From contig CACLYO010000009.1 in the NCBI GenBank assembly GCA_902611145.1, positions 1 to 46,391 on the forward strand: DNA of 46,391 bases, in the 5' to 3' direction. A program made the translations under genes and the position numbers. The stretch comes from an uncultured Pelagibacteraceae bacterium. Lineage in GTDB: Bacteria; Pseudomonadota; Alphaproteobacteria; Pelagibacterales; Pelagibacteraceae. The notes under the pieces were generated by a model, which was given only the letters and a program-made list of their open reading frames with translations, made no database searches and was not told where the DNA came from. Of this stretch, positions 34,359-43,680 are shown piece by piece. Within the stretch, counting starts at the first letter, position 1; every line of letters begins with the position of its first letter.

Positions 34359-35486
34359 TTAATTTTTCCAAAAATTTTTAGCTTTTTGAAAGAATTTTTT
34401 AATACTTGGATTTGATTTTTCATTTTCAATTTCTCTAAATTTTTCAAGTAATTCTTTTTGTTCTTTATTTAATGAAACTGGAACTTCCGTATTTACTTGT
34501 ACATAAAGATCTCCATTTCCACTTCCTCTCATATAAGGCATTCCTTTTCCTCTTAACCTAAATTGTTTACCACTTTGTGTTCCAGAGGGTATTTTAATTT
34601 TTGCTTTACCACCGTCAATTGTTGGTATTTCTATAGATATTCCTAATGCAGCATCTGCTATAGATATAGGGCATTCAAAAAATAAATTTTCATCTGATCT
34701 TTTAAAAAAATCATGAGAATATACATTTATAAATAAATATAGATCCCCACTTGTAGCTCCTCTTGATCCCGCCTCACCTTTTCCTGCTAATCTTATTCTT
34801 GTTCCATCATCTACACCTTTTGGAATTGTTACAGATAATTTTTTTGATGCTTGTTTTTTTCCTTGTCCACCACAACTAGAACACGGATTTGTTATTTCTT
34901 CACCTGATCCTGAACATTGTGGACATGTTTGTTGAACTGTAAAAAATCCTTGACTTGATCTAACTTGTCCATGACCTCCACACATTGAGCATGATCCTGC
35001 ATTGTGACCTGGTTTAGAGCCACTTCCCTTACAAGTGTCACATTTTTCTGATGTTGAAAATTTAATATCTTGCTTTTTTCCTTTGTATGCTTCCTCTAAA
35101 GTTATTGATAAGTCATATCTTAAATCTGATCCTCTGTTATTTGATTTTCTTGATCTTCTTCCTCCCCCTCCAAATCCTTCTCCAAAAAAATCTTCAAAAA
35201 TATCTGAAAAATTGCTAGAGAAATCAAAATTACCAAAACCACCTCTTCCACCTCCAGCATTTTCAAATGCTGCATGACCAAAATTGTCGTAGTTTTGTTT
35301 TCTCTCAGCATTTGAAAGAATATGGTATGCTTCTGAAGCTTCTTTAAATTTTTCTTCAGATGCTTTATCACCTTTATTTTTATCTGGGTGATATTTAACG
35401 GCTAGTTTTCTATAAGCTGATTTAATCTGTTCAGGAGTAGCACTTTTATTTACACCTAAGACGTCATAATAATCTCTTTTTGCCAT
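34359..35486 (-). CDS. dnaJ: Chaperone DnaJ (Hsp40)
   Basis: The 375-residue class A J-protein has a J-domain with His33-Pro34-Asp35. A Gly/Phe-rich linker (about 75-115) follows, then a zinc region with four C-x-x-C-x-G-x-G repeats (CDTCKGSG, CSMCGGHG, CPQCSGSG, CSSCGGQG) and two C-terminal substrate-binding barrels. It delivers unfolded clients to DnaK and stimulates its ATPase. It lies 29 bases downstream of dnaK, with no promoter visible between, and is followed by the small membrane gene and dapB. Confidence 0.97.
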   Translation of the reverse strand: MAKRDYYDVLGVNKSATPEQIKSAYRKLAVKYHPDKNKGDKASEEKFKEASEAYHILSNAERKQNYDNFGHAAFENAGGGRGGFGNFDFSSNFSDIFEDFFGEGFGGGGRRSRKSNNRGSDLRYDLSITLEEAYKGKKQDIKFSTSEKCDTCKGSGSKPGHNAGSCSMCGGHGQVRSSQGFFTVQQTCPQCSGSGEEITNPCSSCGGQGKKQASKKLSVTIPKGVDDGTRIRLAGKGEAGSRGATSGDLYLFINVYSHDFFKRSDENLFFECPISIADAALGISIEIPTIDGGKAKIKIPSGTQSGKQFRLRGKGMPYMRGSGNGDLYVQVNTEVPVSLNKEQKELLEKFREIENEKSNPSIKKFFQKAKNFWKN

Positions 35487-35515
35487 AACTGATTATAGAC
35501 AAACAAGTTGTTAGT

Positions 35516-37438
35516 TTAGGCGCTTTTTTCTTTATTATCGTCTTTTACTTCTTCAAAATCTGCATCAACAACATTATCGTCTTTTTTTCCTTCTTGTTTA
35601 TTATCTTTTGGTGCATCTCCAGGTTTAGCACTTTGTTGAGATTTATAAATTGCTTCCCCTAATTTCATTGAAGATTGAACTAATTCTTGTGTTTTCTTTT
35701 TAATGTCCTCAACATCAGTTCCTTTTAATGAATTTCTTAAGTTAGCTGAGGCTGTTTCAATGGCTTTTTTGTCAGCTTCAGAAACTTTACTTCCATGCTC
35801 TTTCAAATTTTTTTCAGTTGAATGTAGCAAAGTATCAGCCTGATTTCTTGCATCAACAGATTCTCTTTTCTTTTTATCTGCTTCTTTATTAATTTCAGCT
35901 TCTTTTACCATTTTATTAATTTCTTCTTCACTTAAACCACCTGAAGCTTGAATTTGAATTTTTTGTTCTTTGCCAGTGCCTTTATCTTTTGCAGATACAT
36001 TTACTATTCCGTTAGCATCAATATCAAAAGCAACTTCTATTTGAGGAACTCCTCTTGGTGCTGGAGCTATACCAACAAGTTCGAAATTACCTAAAATTTT
36101 ATTATCAGATGCCATTTCTCTTTCACCTTGCAAGACTCTAATTGATACAGCTGGCTGGTTATCTTCTGCAGTAGAAAAAACTTGGCTTTTTTTTGTTGGA
36201 ATTGTTGTGTTTTTATCAATAAGTTTTGTTGATACACCTCCTAAAGTTTCTATACCAAGTGATAGTGGAGTAACATCTAATAATAATACATCTTTAACAT
36301 CCCCTTGTAATACTCCTGCTTGAATTGCTGCACCCATTGCAACTACTTCATCAGGGTTAACTGATTTACTAGGCTCTTTACCAAAAAAGTTTTTAACTTC
36401 TTCAACAACTTTTGGCATTCTTGTCATACCGCCAACGAGAACAACTTCGCTAATTTCTCCAGCTGTTAGACCAGCATCTTTCAAAGCTGTTTTACATGGT
36501 GGAATTGTTCTAGAAATTAAGTCTTCAACCAAAGCTTCAAGTTTTGCTCTAGTCATTTTTAAGTTAATATGTTTTGGACCGGTTTTATCTGCAGTAATAA
36601 ATGGTAAATTGATTTCCGTTTGTGTTGCAGAAGAAAGTTCAATTTTTGCTTTTTCAGCAGCTTCTTTTAATCTTTGTAAAGCAAGTTTATCTGATTTTAG
36701 ATCAATACCATTTTCTTTTTTAAATTCGTTTAACAAATAATCAACAATTGTATTATCGAAATCTTCACCACCAAGAAAAGTATCTCCATTTGTAGACTTA
36801 ACTTCAAAAACACCATCACCTAATTCTAATATAGATACATCAAATGTACCTCCACCCAAATCATAAACAGCAATTTTCTTGTTGGCTTTTTTATCTAAGC
36901 CATAAGCAAGAGAAGCTGCAGTAGGTTCATTTATAATTCTTAAAACTTCCAAACCAGCAATTTTACCAGCATCCTTAGTTGCTTGTCTTTGAGCATCATT
37001 AAAATATGCGGGAACAGTAATTACAGCTTTAGAAACTTCTTGACCTAAATATTTTTCAGCAGTTTCTTTCATTTTTTGCAATACAAAAGCCGAAATTTGT
37101 GAAGGTGAATATTTTTTACCTTTAGACTCAATCCACGCATCCCCTTTATCAGAATTAATTATTTTAAATGGTGCAGTTTCAATATCTTTTTTAACGGTAG
37201 GGTCTTCAAAGTTTCTTCCTATTAGTCTTTTGGTTGCAAAAATTGTATTTTCTGGATTTGTAACAGCTTGCCTTTTTGCTGGCTGACCAATCAATTTTTC
37301 TTCACCATCTGTAAATGCGACTACAGAAGGAGTAGTTCTTGCACCTTCTGCATTTTCTAAAACTTTAGCTTGTGTACCTTCCATTATAGCGACACAAGAA
37401 TTTGTTGTTCCTAAATCTATTCCTATTACTTTACTCAT
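35516..37438 (-). CDS. dnaK: Chaperone DnaK (Hsp70)
   Basis: The 640-residue Hsp70 has the nucleotide-binding signatures [12 protein letters not shown] (residues 5-16), [14 protein letters not shown] and [13 protein letters not shown], the interdomain linker [15 protein letters not shown], a substrate-binding domain and an acidic C-terminal lid tail with EEVKDD. It is the central ATP-dependent folding chaperone, working with DnaJ and GrpE. A possible RpoH-type promoter is in the 61 bases between grpE and dnaK, and an AGGA sequence lies before the start. Confidence 0.98.
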   Translation of the reverse strand: MSKVIGIDLGTTNSCVAIMEGTQAKVLENAEGARTTPSVVAFTDGEEKLIGQPAKRQAVTNPENTIFATKRLIGRNFEDPTVKKDIETAPFKIINSDKGDAWIESKGKKYSPSQISAFVLQKMKETAEKYLGQEVSKAVITVPAYFNDAQRQATKDAGKIAGLEVLRIINEPTAASLAYGLDKKANKKIAVYDLGGGTFDVSILELGDGVFEVKSTNGDTFLGGEDFDNTIVDYLLNEFKKENGIDLKSDKLALQRLKEAAEKAKIELSSATQTEINLPFITADKTGPKHINLKMTRAKLEALVEDLISRTIPPCKTALKDAGLTAGEISEVVLVGGMTRMPKVVEEVKNFFGKEPSKSVNPDEVVAMGAAIQAGVLQGDVKDVLLLDVTPLSLGIETLGGVSTKLIDKNTTIPTKKSQVFSTAEDNQPAVSIRVLQGEREMASDNKILGNFELVGIAPAPRGVPQIEVAFDIDANGIVNVSAKDKGTGKEQKIQIQASGGLSEEEINKMVKEAEINKEADKKKRESVDARNQADTLLHSTEKNLKEHGSKVSEADKKAIETASANLRNSLKGTDVEDIKKKTQELVQSSMKLGEAIYKSQQSAKPGDAPKDNKQEGKKDDNVVDADFEEVKDDNKEKSA

Positions 37439-37459
37439 TATTTTATTATCCTGAAGTTC

Positions 37460-37487
37460 ATATAAGAGTTATTTTTTAATGTACAAG
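37460..37487 (-). promoter_or_regulatory. Possible RpoH-type promoter between grpE and dnaK
   Basis: On the minus strand CTTGTAC (37487-37481) is followed after 15 bases by TTATAT (37465-37460), the same spacing as in the hslV and grpE candidates. The -10 departs from CCATNT at two positions, and the element could be an ordinary sigma70 promoter. The leader to the dnaK ATG would be about 15 bases. Confidence 0.35.
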
Positions 37488-37499
37488 ATTGCATTATGA

Positions 37500-38096
37500 T
37501 TAATTTTTATCCTTTTTTTCCTTATTTTCTTGATCTTTTTTAGCTTGTTCATCTGTTTTCTTACTTTTTGTAGACACACCGACCAAAGATGGTCTTAATA
37601 ATCTGTCTTTCATCATAAATCCTTTTTGGATTTCTTGAACTATTGTTCCCACTTCTTTGTTGTTGTCTTCTATTTCCATCATAGCTTGATGAATATTTGG
37701 ATTTAGTTTTTCGTTTATAGATTTAATTGGTTCTATATTATTTTTTTTTAAAATAGAGACCATATCTTTATTTATAATGTTTATATGTTCTAAAATTTTT
37801 TTAAGAGCTTCAGTATCTTTAAGATCATTGTCACTTTCTAAAGATACTTTAGATCTTTCAAGATTATCAATAAGGTTTAATGCTTCGCGAGCAAAAGAAA
37901 ATCCTCCATATTCAAAGGCATCTTCTTTTTCTTTTTCAAACCTTCTTCTTTGATTTTCCATTTCAGCATAAGCTCTAGCTAATTTATCTTCCAAATCCTT
38001 TATTTTTTCTTCTGGAGAAAATTCTTTTTTATTTGAGTTATCTTCTTCAGTTTTGTCACTTTTTTGATCAGGTTTTTTGTCTTTTTCTTTTTCCAT
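37500..38096 (-). CDS. grpE: Nucleotide exchange factor GrpE
   Basis: The 198-residue protein has a charged, low-complexity N-terminus (KEKDKKPDQKSDKTEED), a long coiled coil (about 28-100, with LARAYAEMENQRRRFEKEKEDA) and the C-terminal beta domain containing LNPNIHQAMMEIEDNNKEVGTIVQEIQKGFMMKDRLLRPSLVGVS. It releases ADP from DnaK and acts as a thermosensor in some bacteria. It heads the grpE-dnaK-dnaJ heat-shock unit and diverges from rdgB across only 36 bases. Confidence 0.96.
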   Translation of the reverse strand: MEKEKDKKPDQKSDKTEEDNSNKKEFSPEEKIKDLEDKLARAYAEMENQRRRFEKEKEDAFEYGGFSFAREALNLIDNLERSKVSLESDNDLKDTEALKKILEHINIINKDMVSILKKNNIEPIKSINEKLNPNIHQAMMEIEDNNKEVGTIVQEIQKGFMMKDRLLRPSLVGVSTKSKKTDEQAKKDQENKEKKDKN

Positions 38097-38103
38097 TAGA
38101 GTG

Positions 38104-38132
38104 TATATGGTAAGAAAATACTAAATTTCTAG
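38104..38132 (-). promoter_or_regulatory. Candidate heat-shock (RpoH-type) promoter of grpE
   Basis: On the minus strand CTAGAAA (38132-38126), one change from CTTGAAA, is followed after 15 bases by CCATAT (38110-38105). The layout matches the hslV promoter, including the short distance, about eight bases, to the ATG. The -35 abuts the rdgB start codon on the other strand. The transcript would be nearly leaderless. Confidence 0.48.
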
Positions 38133-38735
38133 ATGTCTAAAAAAAAAATTTACGAATTACTAATAGGTACAAATAATAAGGGAAAATTTAGAGAAATTAA
38201 GGAATTACTTCCAAAAAGGATTAAAATTTATTCTCCAAATACTTATAAAATAAAAGCTCCAATTGAAAGTGGAAAAACCTTTCTTAAAAATTCTTTAATA
38301 AAAGCTAAGTATTATTCAAAAAAAACAGGCAAGATTTGTATAGCGGATGATTCTGGACTTGAAATTGATATTTTGAAAAAAGCACCTGGTATTTATTCAG
38401 CTAGATGGGGAGGAAAAAAAAATGATTTTAATTTAGCTATTAAAAAAGTTTTCAAAAAATTAGATAATGTAGATAAAAATTGGAGAATAAAAAAAATTAG
38501 AGCAAGATTTATTTGTGCACTTACAATTTATGGTCCCAAAATAAAAACAAAAAACTCAGTTGGTAAAATAGAGGGTAAAATTTCTAATTGTAAAAAAGGT
38601 TTAAATGGATTTGGGTATGATCCGATTTTTATACCCAATGGAAAAAAAATTACATTTGGTCAGATGAAGCCATATCAAAAATATAGTATAGATCATAGAG
38701 CTAAAGCTTTTAAAAATATTAAAAAATTTCTATAA
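38133..38735 (+). CDS. rdgB: RdgB/HAM1 XTP/dITP diphosphatase
   Basis: The 200-residue house-cleaning enzyme has LLIGTNNKGKFREIKELL (residues 9-26), the acidic catalytic motif ADDSGLEID at 71-79, GIYSARWGG, and the C-terminal GFGYDPIFIP and DHRAKA segments. It hydrolyses xanthosine, inosine and deoxyinosine triphosphates, preventing their incorporation into nucleic acids. The start abuts the grpE promoter candidate. The last 17 bases overlap the LpoA-like gene tail to tail, the longest convergent overlap here. Confidence 0.93.
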   Translation: MSKKKIYELLIGTNNKGKFREIKELLPKRIKIYSPNTYKIKAPIESGKTFLKNSLIKAKYYSKKTGKICIADDSGLEIDILKKAPGIYSARWGGKKNDFNLAIKKVFKKLDNVDKNWRIKKIRARFICALTIYGPKIKTKNSVGKIEGKISNCKKGLNGFGYDPIFIPNGKKITFGQMKPYQKYSIDHRAKAFKNIKKFL

Positions 38736-39870
38736 ATTTATCATCTTCCACTTTATAGAAATTTAAAACATGGTTAATTTTTTTATTTTTAATTTCAAAG
38801 ACTCCAGAAACACCTTTAAACTTATTTTTTCTTAAAAATAATTTGTTATCAATTTCAAAATTATTTTGTACTAATAAATAGTATGTCAGTCCTACTAAAT
38901 CATAACTAAGCATCGATAATTGATTAGGGTATTCATTAAAGATTTTATTATAATCTTTTCTGAAATTATCATAGTTTTTTTTATTTATAGAAGGAAAGCT
39001 AATTGGTTGAGATGTTCTTTCTTTAAATAAAGTTTCATCAAACCACTGGTTAAGTGAAATAAAAGTGATCTTTTTTGGTGATACATCGGTATATAAAAGG
39101 GAAGTTGTTACACTTTTTAAACTTTCATCAAAGTCAGCAATTATTATTGAGTCAAAACCAATTTTTCCTAAAGTATCTTTTTTGTTTAATATTTCTAATT
39201 TTTTTTCTTTATTACTATCTTCTGAGTTTTCAATTCTTTTGATTTCATCTTCAAGATTTTTTTTACGAATTTTATATTTAGTTATTTTTTCAATTTGTTG
39301 AGTAAGTTTTGTTGGATCTACATCATAATAAAAAACTTTTTTAGTTTTTATTTTTGATTTGCTTATTGCCTCTTCTATTTCTTCTTTATAATCTTTTTTA
39401 GGAATAAGAATTAAGGTTTTTTTTAATTCATTAAGTTCTTGAAATTTTTTAATCGCATCAAATTGTGATTTTGCATTTATACCTGCACTTATTACATTTT
39501 TTGGATTATTTAAAATTTTATTGGTTAAAGATAAAAATATTACATCTTCAAATTTGCTTAATTCTTTTAAACTTTTGTTAAAAACTGGACCAATAAATAT
39601 TTTTACTCCTTCTGCATAAAGTTCTTCAACTTTTTTTAAAGTTTCTTCAGGATCTGACTTTGTATCTCTAGGTAAAATTAAAATTTTTGTGTCATTAATT
39701 TTGTTTATAGCAATTCTGGTAGATTGAATTATAGATTTTCCAATATAATTGTATTCACCAGTGAGTGGTGCCAATAATCCAATTTTTATACTTTCATTAG
39801 CACAAACATTAAATGTGTTTAATAAAAACACAAATACTACATTTAAAAGATATTTAATAATTACTTTCAT
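38719..39870 (-). CDS. LpoA-like periplasmic-binding-fold protein (putative penicillin-binding protein activator)
   Basis: The 383-residue protein has a signal peptide (about 1-24, ending NVCA) and a type I periplasmic-binding fold: IKIGLLAPLTGEYNYIGKSIIQSTRIAINKIN, then FIGPVFNKSLKELSKF and YDLVGLTYYLL. Between residues about 195 and 230 a charged coiled-coil-like insertion occurs (EDEIKRIENSEDSNKEKKLEIL). In E. coli LpoA (YraM) faces rsmI, as here, so a role in peptidoglycan synthesis at the outer membrane is more likely than branched-chain amino acid uptake. No lipobox is apparent, so it may be soluble rather than a lipoprotein. Confidence 0.78.
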   Translation of the reverse strand: MKVIIKYLLNVVFVFLLNTFNVCANESIKIGLLAPLTGEYNYIGKSIIQSTRIAINKINDTKILILPRDTKSDPEETLKKVEELYAEGVKIFIGPVFNKSLKELSKFEDVIFLSLTNKILNNPKNVISAGINAKSQFDAIKKFQELNELKKTLILIPKKDYKEEIEEAISKSKIKTKKVFYYDVDPTKLTQQIEKITKYKIRKKNLEDEIKRIENSEDSNKEKKLEILNKKDTLGKIGFDSIIIADFDESLKSVTTSLLYTDVSPKKITFISLNQWFDETLFKERTSQPISFPSINKKNYDNFRKDYNKIFNEYPNQLSMLSYDLVGLTYYLLVQNNFEIDNKLFLRKNKFKGVSGVFEIKNKKINHVLNFYKVEDDKFIEIF

Positions 39871-39901
39871 TTTTTATTCTTTATTATAATGATATTCATT
39901 A

Positions 39902-40762
39902 ATGATTCCATTAACTGATTTAAAAAAAAATAAATTCCGAAATGGACTATATATTGTATCTACACCAATTGGTAATCTTTCAGATATAACGATTAGAGCT
40001 TTAGAAATTTTAAAAATTTCAGATTTTGTTGTTTGTGAAGATACTAGAGTATCTAAAAAATTATTAGATAAATTTGAGATAAAAGCAAATTTAATTTCTA
40101 ATCATAAATTCAATGAAAAAAAAAATTTAAATAACATAATAAAACTACTTGAAGATAAAAAATTAATCGCTTTAATATCAGATGCTGGCACACCATGCAT
40201 ATCAGATCCTGGAGGAATTATTGTAAGAGAGTGTATAAAAAAAGATATTAATATTTTTTCAATACCTGGTCCTTCTTCAGTTACTTCCGCAGTTTCAGTA
40301 AGTGGATTTACAGATAGGTATTTTTTTTATGGTTTTTTTCCAGAGAAAAATAAGGAAATTAATAAAGATTTTAAAATTTTAGCTGAACTAAATTCATCAA
40401 TTGTCTTTTTTGTATCTGCAAAAAAATTCTTTAAAATAATTCCAATATTAAAAAAATTCTTTCCAGATAGAGAAATTCTCATTTGTAAAGAAATTACCAA
40501 GCTATATGAGGAATATATAAGATTTGATGTTTCAAAAATTGAAAATTTTAAAAGTAATTTACGTGGAGAAATTACATTAGTTTTGTCAGAAAAAAAGGGC
40601 CCAAAAAATAATAATAAATTAAGTGAGATTGATAAAAAAAAAATAAGGAAACTCATCAAAAAATTTAGTATTAAGGATATTGTACAAGTAATTAATGAAA
40701 ATAATAATATTTCAAAAAAAGAAATTTATGATTTTTGTTTAACTGTAAAAAATGAAAAATAA
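39902..40762 (+). CDS. rsmI: 16S rRNA 2'-O-ribose C1402 methyltransferase RsmI
   Basis: The 286-residue tetrapyrrole-methylase-fold enzyme has GLYIVSTPIGNLSDITIRALEIL (residues 16-38), VVCEDTRVSKKLL, ALISDAGTPCISDPGG and FSIPGPSSVTSAVSVSGF, the full RsmI signature. It methylates the ribose of C1402 in the decoding centre. It diverges from the LpoA-like gene by 31 bases and overlaps the BON-lipoprotein gene by 11 bases. yraN, present between the equivalents in many relatives, is absent. A TATAAT at 39885-39890 lies 11 bases before the ATG. Confidence 0.95.
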   Translation: MIPLTDLKKNKFRNGLYIVSTPIGNLSDITIRALEILKISDFVVCEDTRVSKKLLDKFEIKANLISNHKFNEKKNLNNIIKLLEDKKLIALISDAGTPCISDPGGIIVRECIKKDINIFSIPGPSSVTSAVSVSGFTDRYFFYGFFPEKNKEINKDFKILAELNSSIVFFVSAKKFFKIIPILKKFFPDREILICKEITKLYEEYIRFDVSKIENFKSNLRGEITLVLSEKKGPKNNNKLSEIDKKKIRKLIKKFSIKDIVQVINENNNISKKEIYDFCLTVKNEK

Positions 40763-41345
40763 TTTTATAATAATAATTTTATTAATTTTTTTAGCAAATA
40801 GTTGCGTGGGAACTTCATCACAAGGAGTTTTTGGTACAGGTGTTAGTATTGCATTTGATCCAAGGTCTGTAGGAACTCAAATAGATGATAATATTATGGA
40901 AAAAAATTTAATAGCAAGATTATTAGTAAAGGATAAAAAATATCTTTTATCAATTAATACAAAAGTTTTAGATGGTAGAATATTTATAACAGGAAAAGTT
41001 GATAACCCTGAGGAAAAGTTACAAATTACAAAAGCTGCATGGGAAACAAAAGGTGTAAGATCTGTTAAAAATGATATTATTATTAAAAATGAATTTAATT
41101 TTCAGCAATCTGCAAAAGATCTTTTAATTACTTCTCAACTAAGAACTGCTCTAATTTTTAATAAAAATATTAAATCTATCAATTACAATATTGATACTTA
41201 TAAAAAAAAGATTTACATTTATGGAATTGCACAAACCAAAGATGAACTCAAAGAAGTTATTAAAGAAGCAAAAGAAATTCTTGATGTTAAAAATGTAATT
41301 GCCAGTATTTTATTAGTTGAAGATCTTAGAATACAAAAAAATTAA
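40752..41345 (+). CDS. BON-domain outer-membrane lipoprotein (DolP/YraP-like)
   Basis: The 197-residue protein has a signal ending LANSC (Cys18), then two BON domains. The first, near residues 50-112, contains LLSINTKVLDGRIFITGKVDNPEEKLQITKAAWETKGVRSVKNDI. The second, near 118-190, contains LRTALIFNKNIKSINYNIDTYKKKIYIYGIAQTKDELKEVI. In E. coli DolP (YraP) binds acidic phospholipids and supports BAM; it is encoded close to lpoA and rsmI as here. The role is inferred from domain order and location. It overlaps the maeB tail by four bases. Confidence 0.86.
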   Translation: MKNNFIIIILLIFLANSCVGTSSQGVFGTGVSIAFDPRSVGTQIDDNIMEKNLIARLLVKDKKYLLSINTKVLDGRIFITGKVDNPEEKLQITKAAWETKGVRSVKNDIIIKNEFNFQQSAKDLLITSQLRTALIFNKNIKSINYNIDTYKKKIYIYGIAQTKDELKEVIKEAKEILDVKNVIASILLVEDLRIQKN

Positions 41346-43630
41346 TTTATTTTTCCATAGTTAATCACCCCAGATGAGTAAGCAGCAACTGATGCTAGGT
41401 TTAGAATATCTGAAGTTGAAGATCTTAAAGGTGCAATTTCAATTGCCCTACCTAAACCAATTAGTAATGGCCCTATTACTTTTGCTCCACCTAGAGTTTT
41501 CATTATTTTATATGAGATTGCAGCACTATGTTGACCAGGCATTATTAATACATTTGCTTTGCCCACTATATCTGAAAAAGGATATAATTCTTTATATTCT
41601 TCATTTAAAGCTACATCCGGTTGCATATCTCCATCAAATTTAAAATCAACTTTCATTTCTTTTAAAATTTCAACAGCATCCCTTATATGTTTTGTTCTGC
41701 TAGTAATTGGTGTACCAAAAGTAGAATGAGACAAGAAAGCTATTTTAGGATCAAAACCAAAAAGCCTCACTACTCTTGCTGATGATTTTGCAATCTCAGC
41801 TAATTGTTTAGAGCTTGGATATTCATGAACTGTTGTATCTGCTATAAAAACAGTTTTTCCCTTGTTTACAACCATGTTTAACCCAAACATTATCTCTCCA
41901 GGTCTAGAATCTACTACTTTACTTATTTTTTTTAATGATGATGAATATCGTCTTGTATTTCCAGTTACCATTGCATCTGCATCTCCACATTCAACCATAC
42001 ATGATGCCCAAATTACTCTATCATTTCTTATCATTTTATCACAATCTCTTTCTAACAAACCCTCTTTTCTTTGAAGTTTATTAAAAAGAAATTTTACATA
42101 TTTCTCTCTAAGAACTTTATTTTTTGAATTCATAATTTTAATATCAAAATTTTCACTATAACCAATCTCTTTTAATTTTTTTTTGATTATTTCTTCTTTT
42201 GCAACAATTATTGGAGTACCCAAACCACTATTTTTAAATGCTATTGCGGCTTTCAAATTATTTTCATCTTCTCCATCTGCAAATACTACCTTTTTATTAG
42301 TTTTTTTGACTTGACTATTTATACCTTGCATAATTGTAACAGATGGATCGAGTCTTTGTTTTAGTTGTTCTGAATAAATATCAAAATTTTCAATTTTTTT
42401 TCTTGCAACGCCACTTTTTATTGCAGCTTTAGCTACTGCTAAAGGTATAACACTTATTAATCTTGGATCAAAAGTTGAAGGTATAATGTAATCTCTTCCA
42501 TATGTTGGTCTTTCACCACCCATTGCAGCGACCACTTCATCGGGGACTCTTTCTCTAGCTAAAGAAGCGATTGCATTTGCAGCAGCGATTTTCATTTCTT
42601 CATTAATTATTTTGGCTCTTACATCAAGAGCACCTCTAAATATATATGGAAAACCAATTAAATTGTTAACCTGATTTGGATAGTCCGATCTTCCAGTTGC
42701 CATTATTGCATCTTTTCTAACACTTTCTACTTCTTCAGGAGTAATCTCAGGATCTGGATTTGCACAAGCGAATATAATTGGATTTTTAGCCATTTGTTTA
42801 ACCATCTCTTTTTTAAAGCTTCCAGCAGATGATAATCCTAAAAATACATCAGCATTTTTTATTGCATCTTTTAAAGTTCTATCTTTTGTTTTGATAGCAT
42901 GTGAAGACTTCCACTTATTTAAATTATCTCTTCCTTTATAAATAACACCTTTACGATCCAACATAGTAATATTTTTTTCAGGAACTCCAAATTTTTTAAA
43001 TAGGTTTGAACATGCCATTGCTGAAGCTCCAGCTCCATTTATTACCATTTTAATTTTTTTAATATCTTTTTTAGCAATATCTAAAGCATTCAGAAGTGCT
43101 GCAGATGTAATTATAGCAGTTCCATGCTGATCATCGTGAAATACTGGTATATCTAAAATTTCTTTTAACTTTTCTTCAATTACAAAACAATCAGGTGCAG
43201 CAATATCTTCTAAATTTATTCCCCCAAAACTTTTGGAAAAATTTTTAATTGATCTAATTATTTCATCTGTATCGCTAGAGTCTATCTCAAGATCTATAGA
43301 GTCAATATCTGCAAATCTTTTAAATAAAACTGCTTTTCCTTCCATCACTGGTTTAGATGCAATTGCACCGAGATTACCTAAACCAAGTATCGCTGAACCA
43401 TTACTAATTACTGCTACAAGATTTCCTTTAGTAGTATAATCGTAAGCTAAATCTGGATTTTCTGAAATAGCTTTTACTGGAGCTGCAACACCAGGAGAAT
43501 AAGCTAAAGCCAGATCTCTTTTTGTGGTCATTGGTTTTGATGAAATAATCTCTATCTTTCCTGATTTATTATTAAGATGGAATTCTAAAGCCTCTTTATC
43601 AGAGTAATGTTCAATTTTATTTTTTTTCAT
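41342..43630 (-). CDS. maeB: NADP-dependent malic enzyme with C-terminal phosphotransacetylase domain
   Basis: The 762-residue two-domain protein has a malic enzyme part (about 1-430) with AYSPGVAAPVKAI, HDDQHGTAIITSAALLNALDI, VINGAGASAMACS and FACANPDPEI. A phosphate-acetyltransferase-like domain (about 435-762) contains VVFADGEDENNLKAA and DADAMVTGNTRRY. MaeB decarboxylates malate to pyruvate and makes NADPH; in this family the PTA-like domain is regulatory, responding to acetyl-CoA, rather than catalytic. It diverges from murJ across 50 bases. Confidence 0.96.
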   Translation of the reverse strand: MKKNKIEHYSDKEALEFHLNNKSGKIEIISSKPMTTKRDLALAYSPGVAAPVKAISENPDLAYDYTTKGNLVAVISNGSAILGLGNLGAIASKPVMEGKAVLFKRFADIDSIDLEIDSSDTDEIIRSIKNFSKSFGGINLEDIAAPDCFVIEEKLKEILDIPVFHDDQHGTAIITSAALLNALDIAKKDIKKIKMVINGAGASAMACSNLFKKFGVPEKNITMLDRKGVIYKGRDNLNKWKSSHAIKTKDRTLKDAIKNADVFLGLSSAGSFKKEMVKQMAKNPIIFACANPDPEITPEEVESVRKDAIMATGRSDYPNQVNNLIGFPYIFRGALDVRAKIINEEMKIAAANAIASLARERVPDEVVAAMGGERPTYGRDYIIPSTFDPRLISVIPLAVAKAAIKSGVARKKIENFDIYSEQLKQRLDPSVTIMQGINSQVKKTNKKVVFADGEDENNLKAAIAFKNSGLGTPIIVAKEEIIKKKLKEIGYSENFDIKIMNSKNKVLREKYVKFLFNKLQRKEGLLERDCDKMIRNDRVIWASCMVECGDADAMVTGNTRRYSSSLKKISKVVDSRPGEIMFGLNMVVNKGKTVFIADTTVHEYPSSKQLAEIAKSSARVVRLFGFDPKIAFLSHSTFGTPITSRTKHIRDAVEILKEMKVDFKFDGDMQPDVALNEEYKELYPFSDIVGKANVLIMPGQHSAAISYKIMKTLGGAKVIGPLLIGLGRAIEIAPLRSSTSDILNLASVAAYSSGVINYGKIN

Positions 43631-43680
43631 TTTTATTAATTAGATATACAAATAGAGCTAAATTAAGACTAATATGATTT

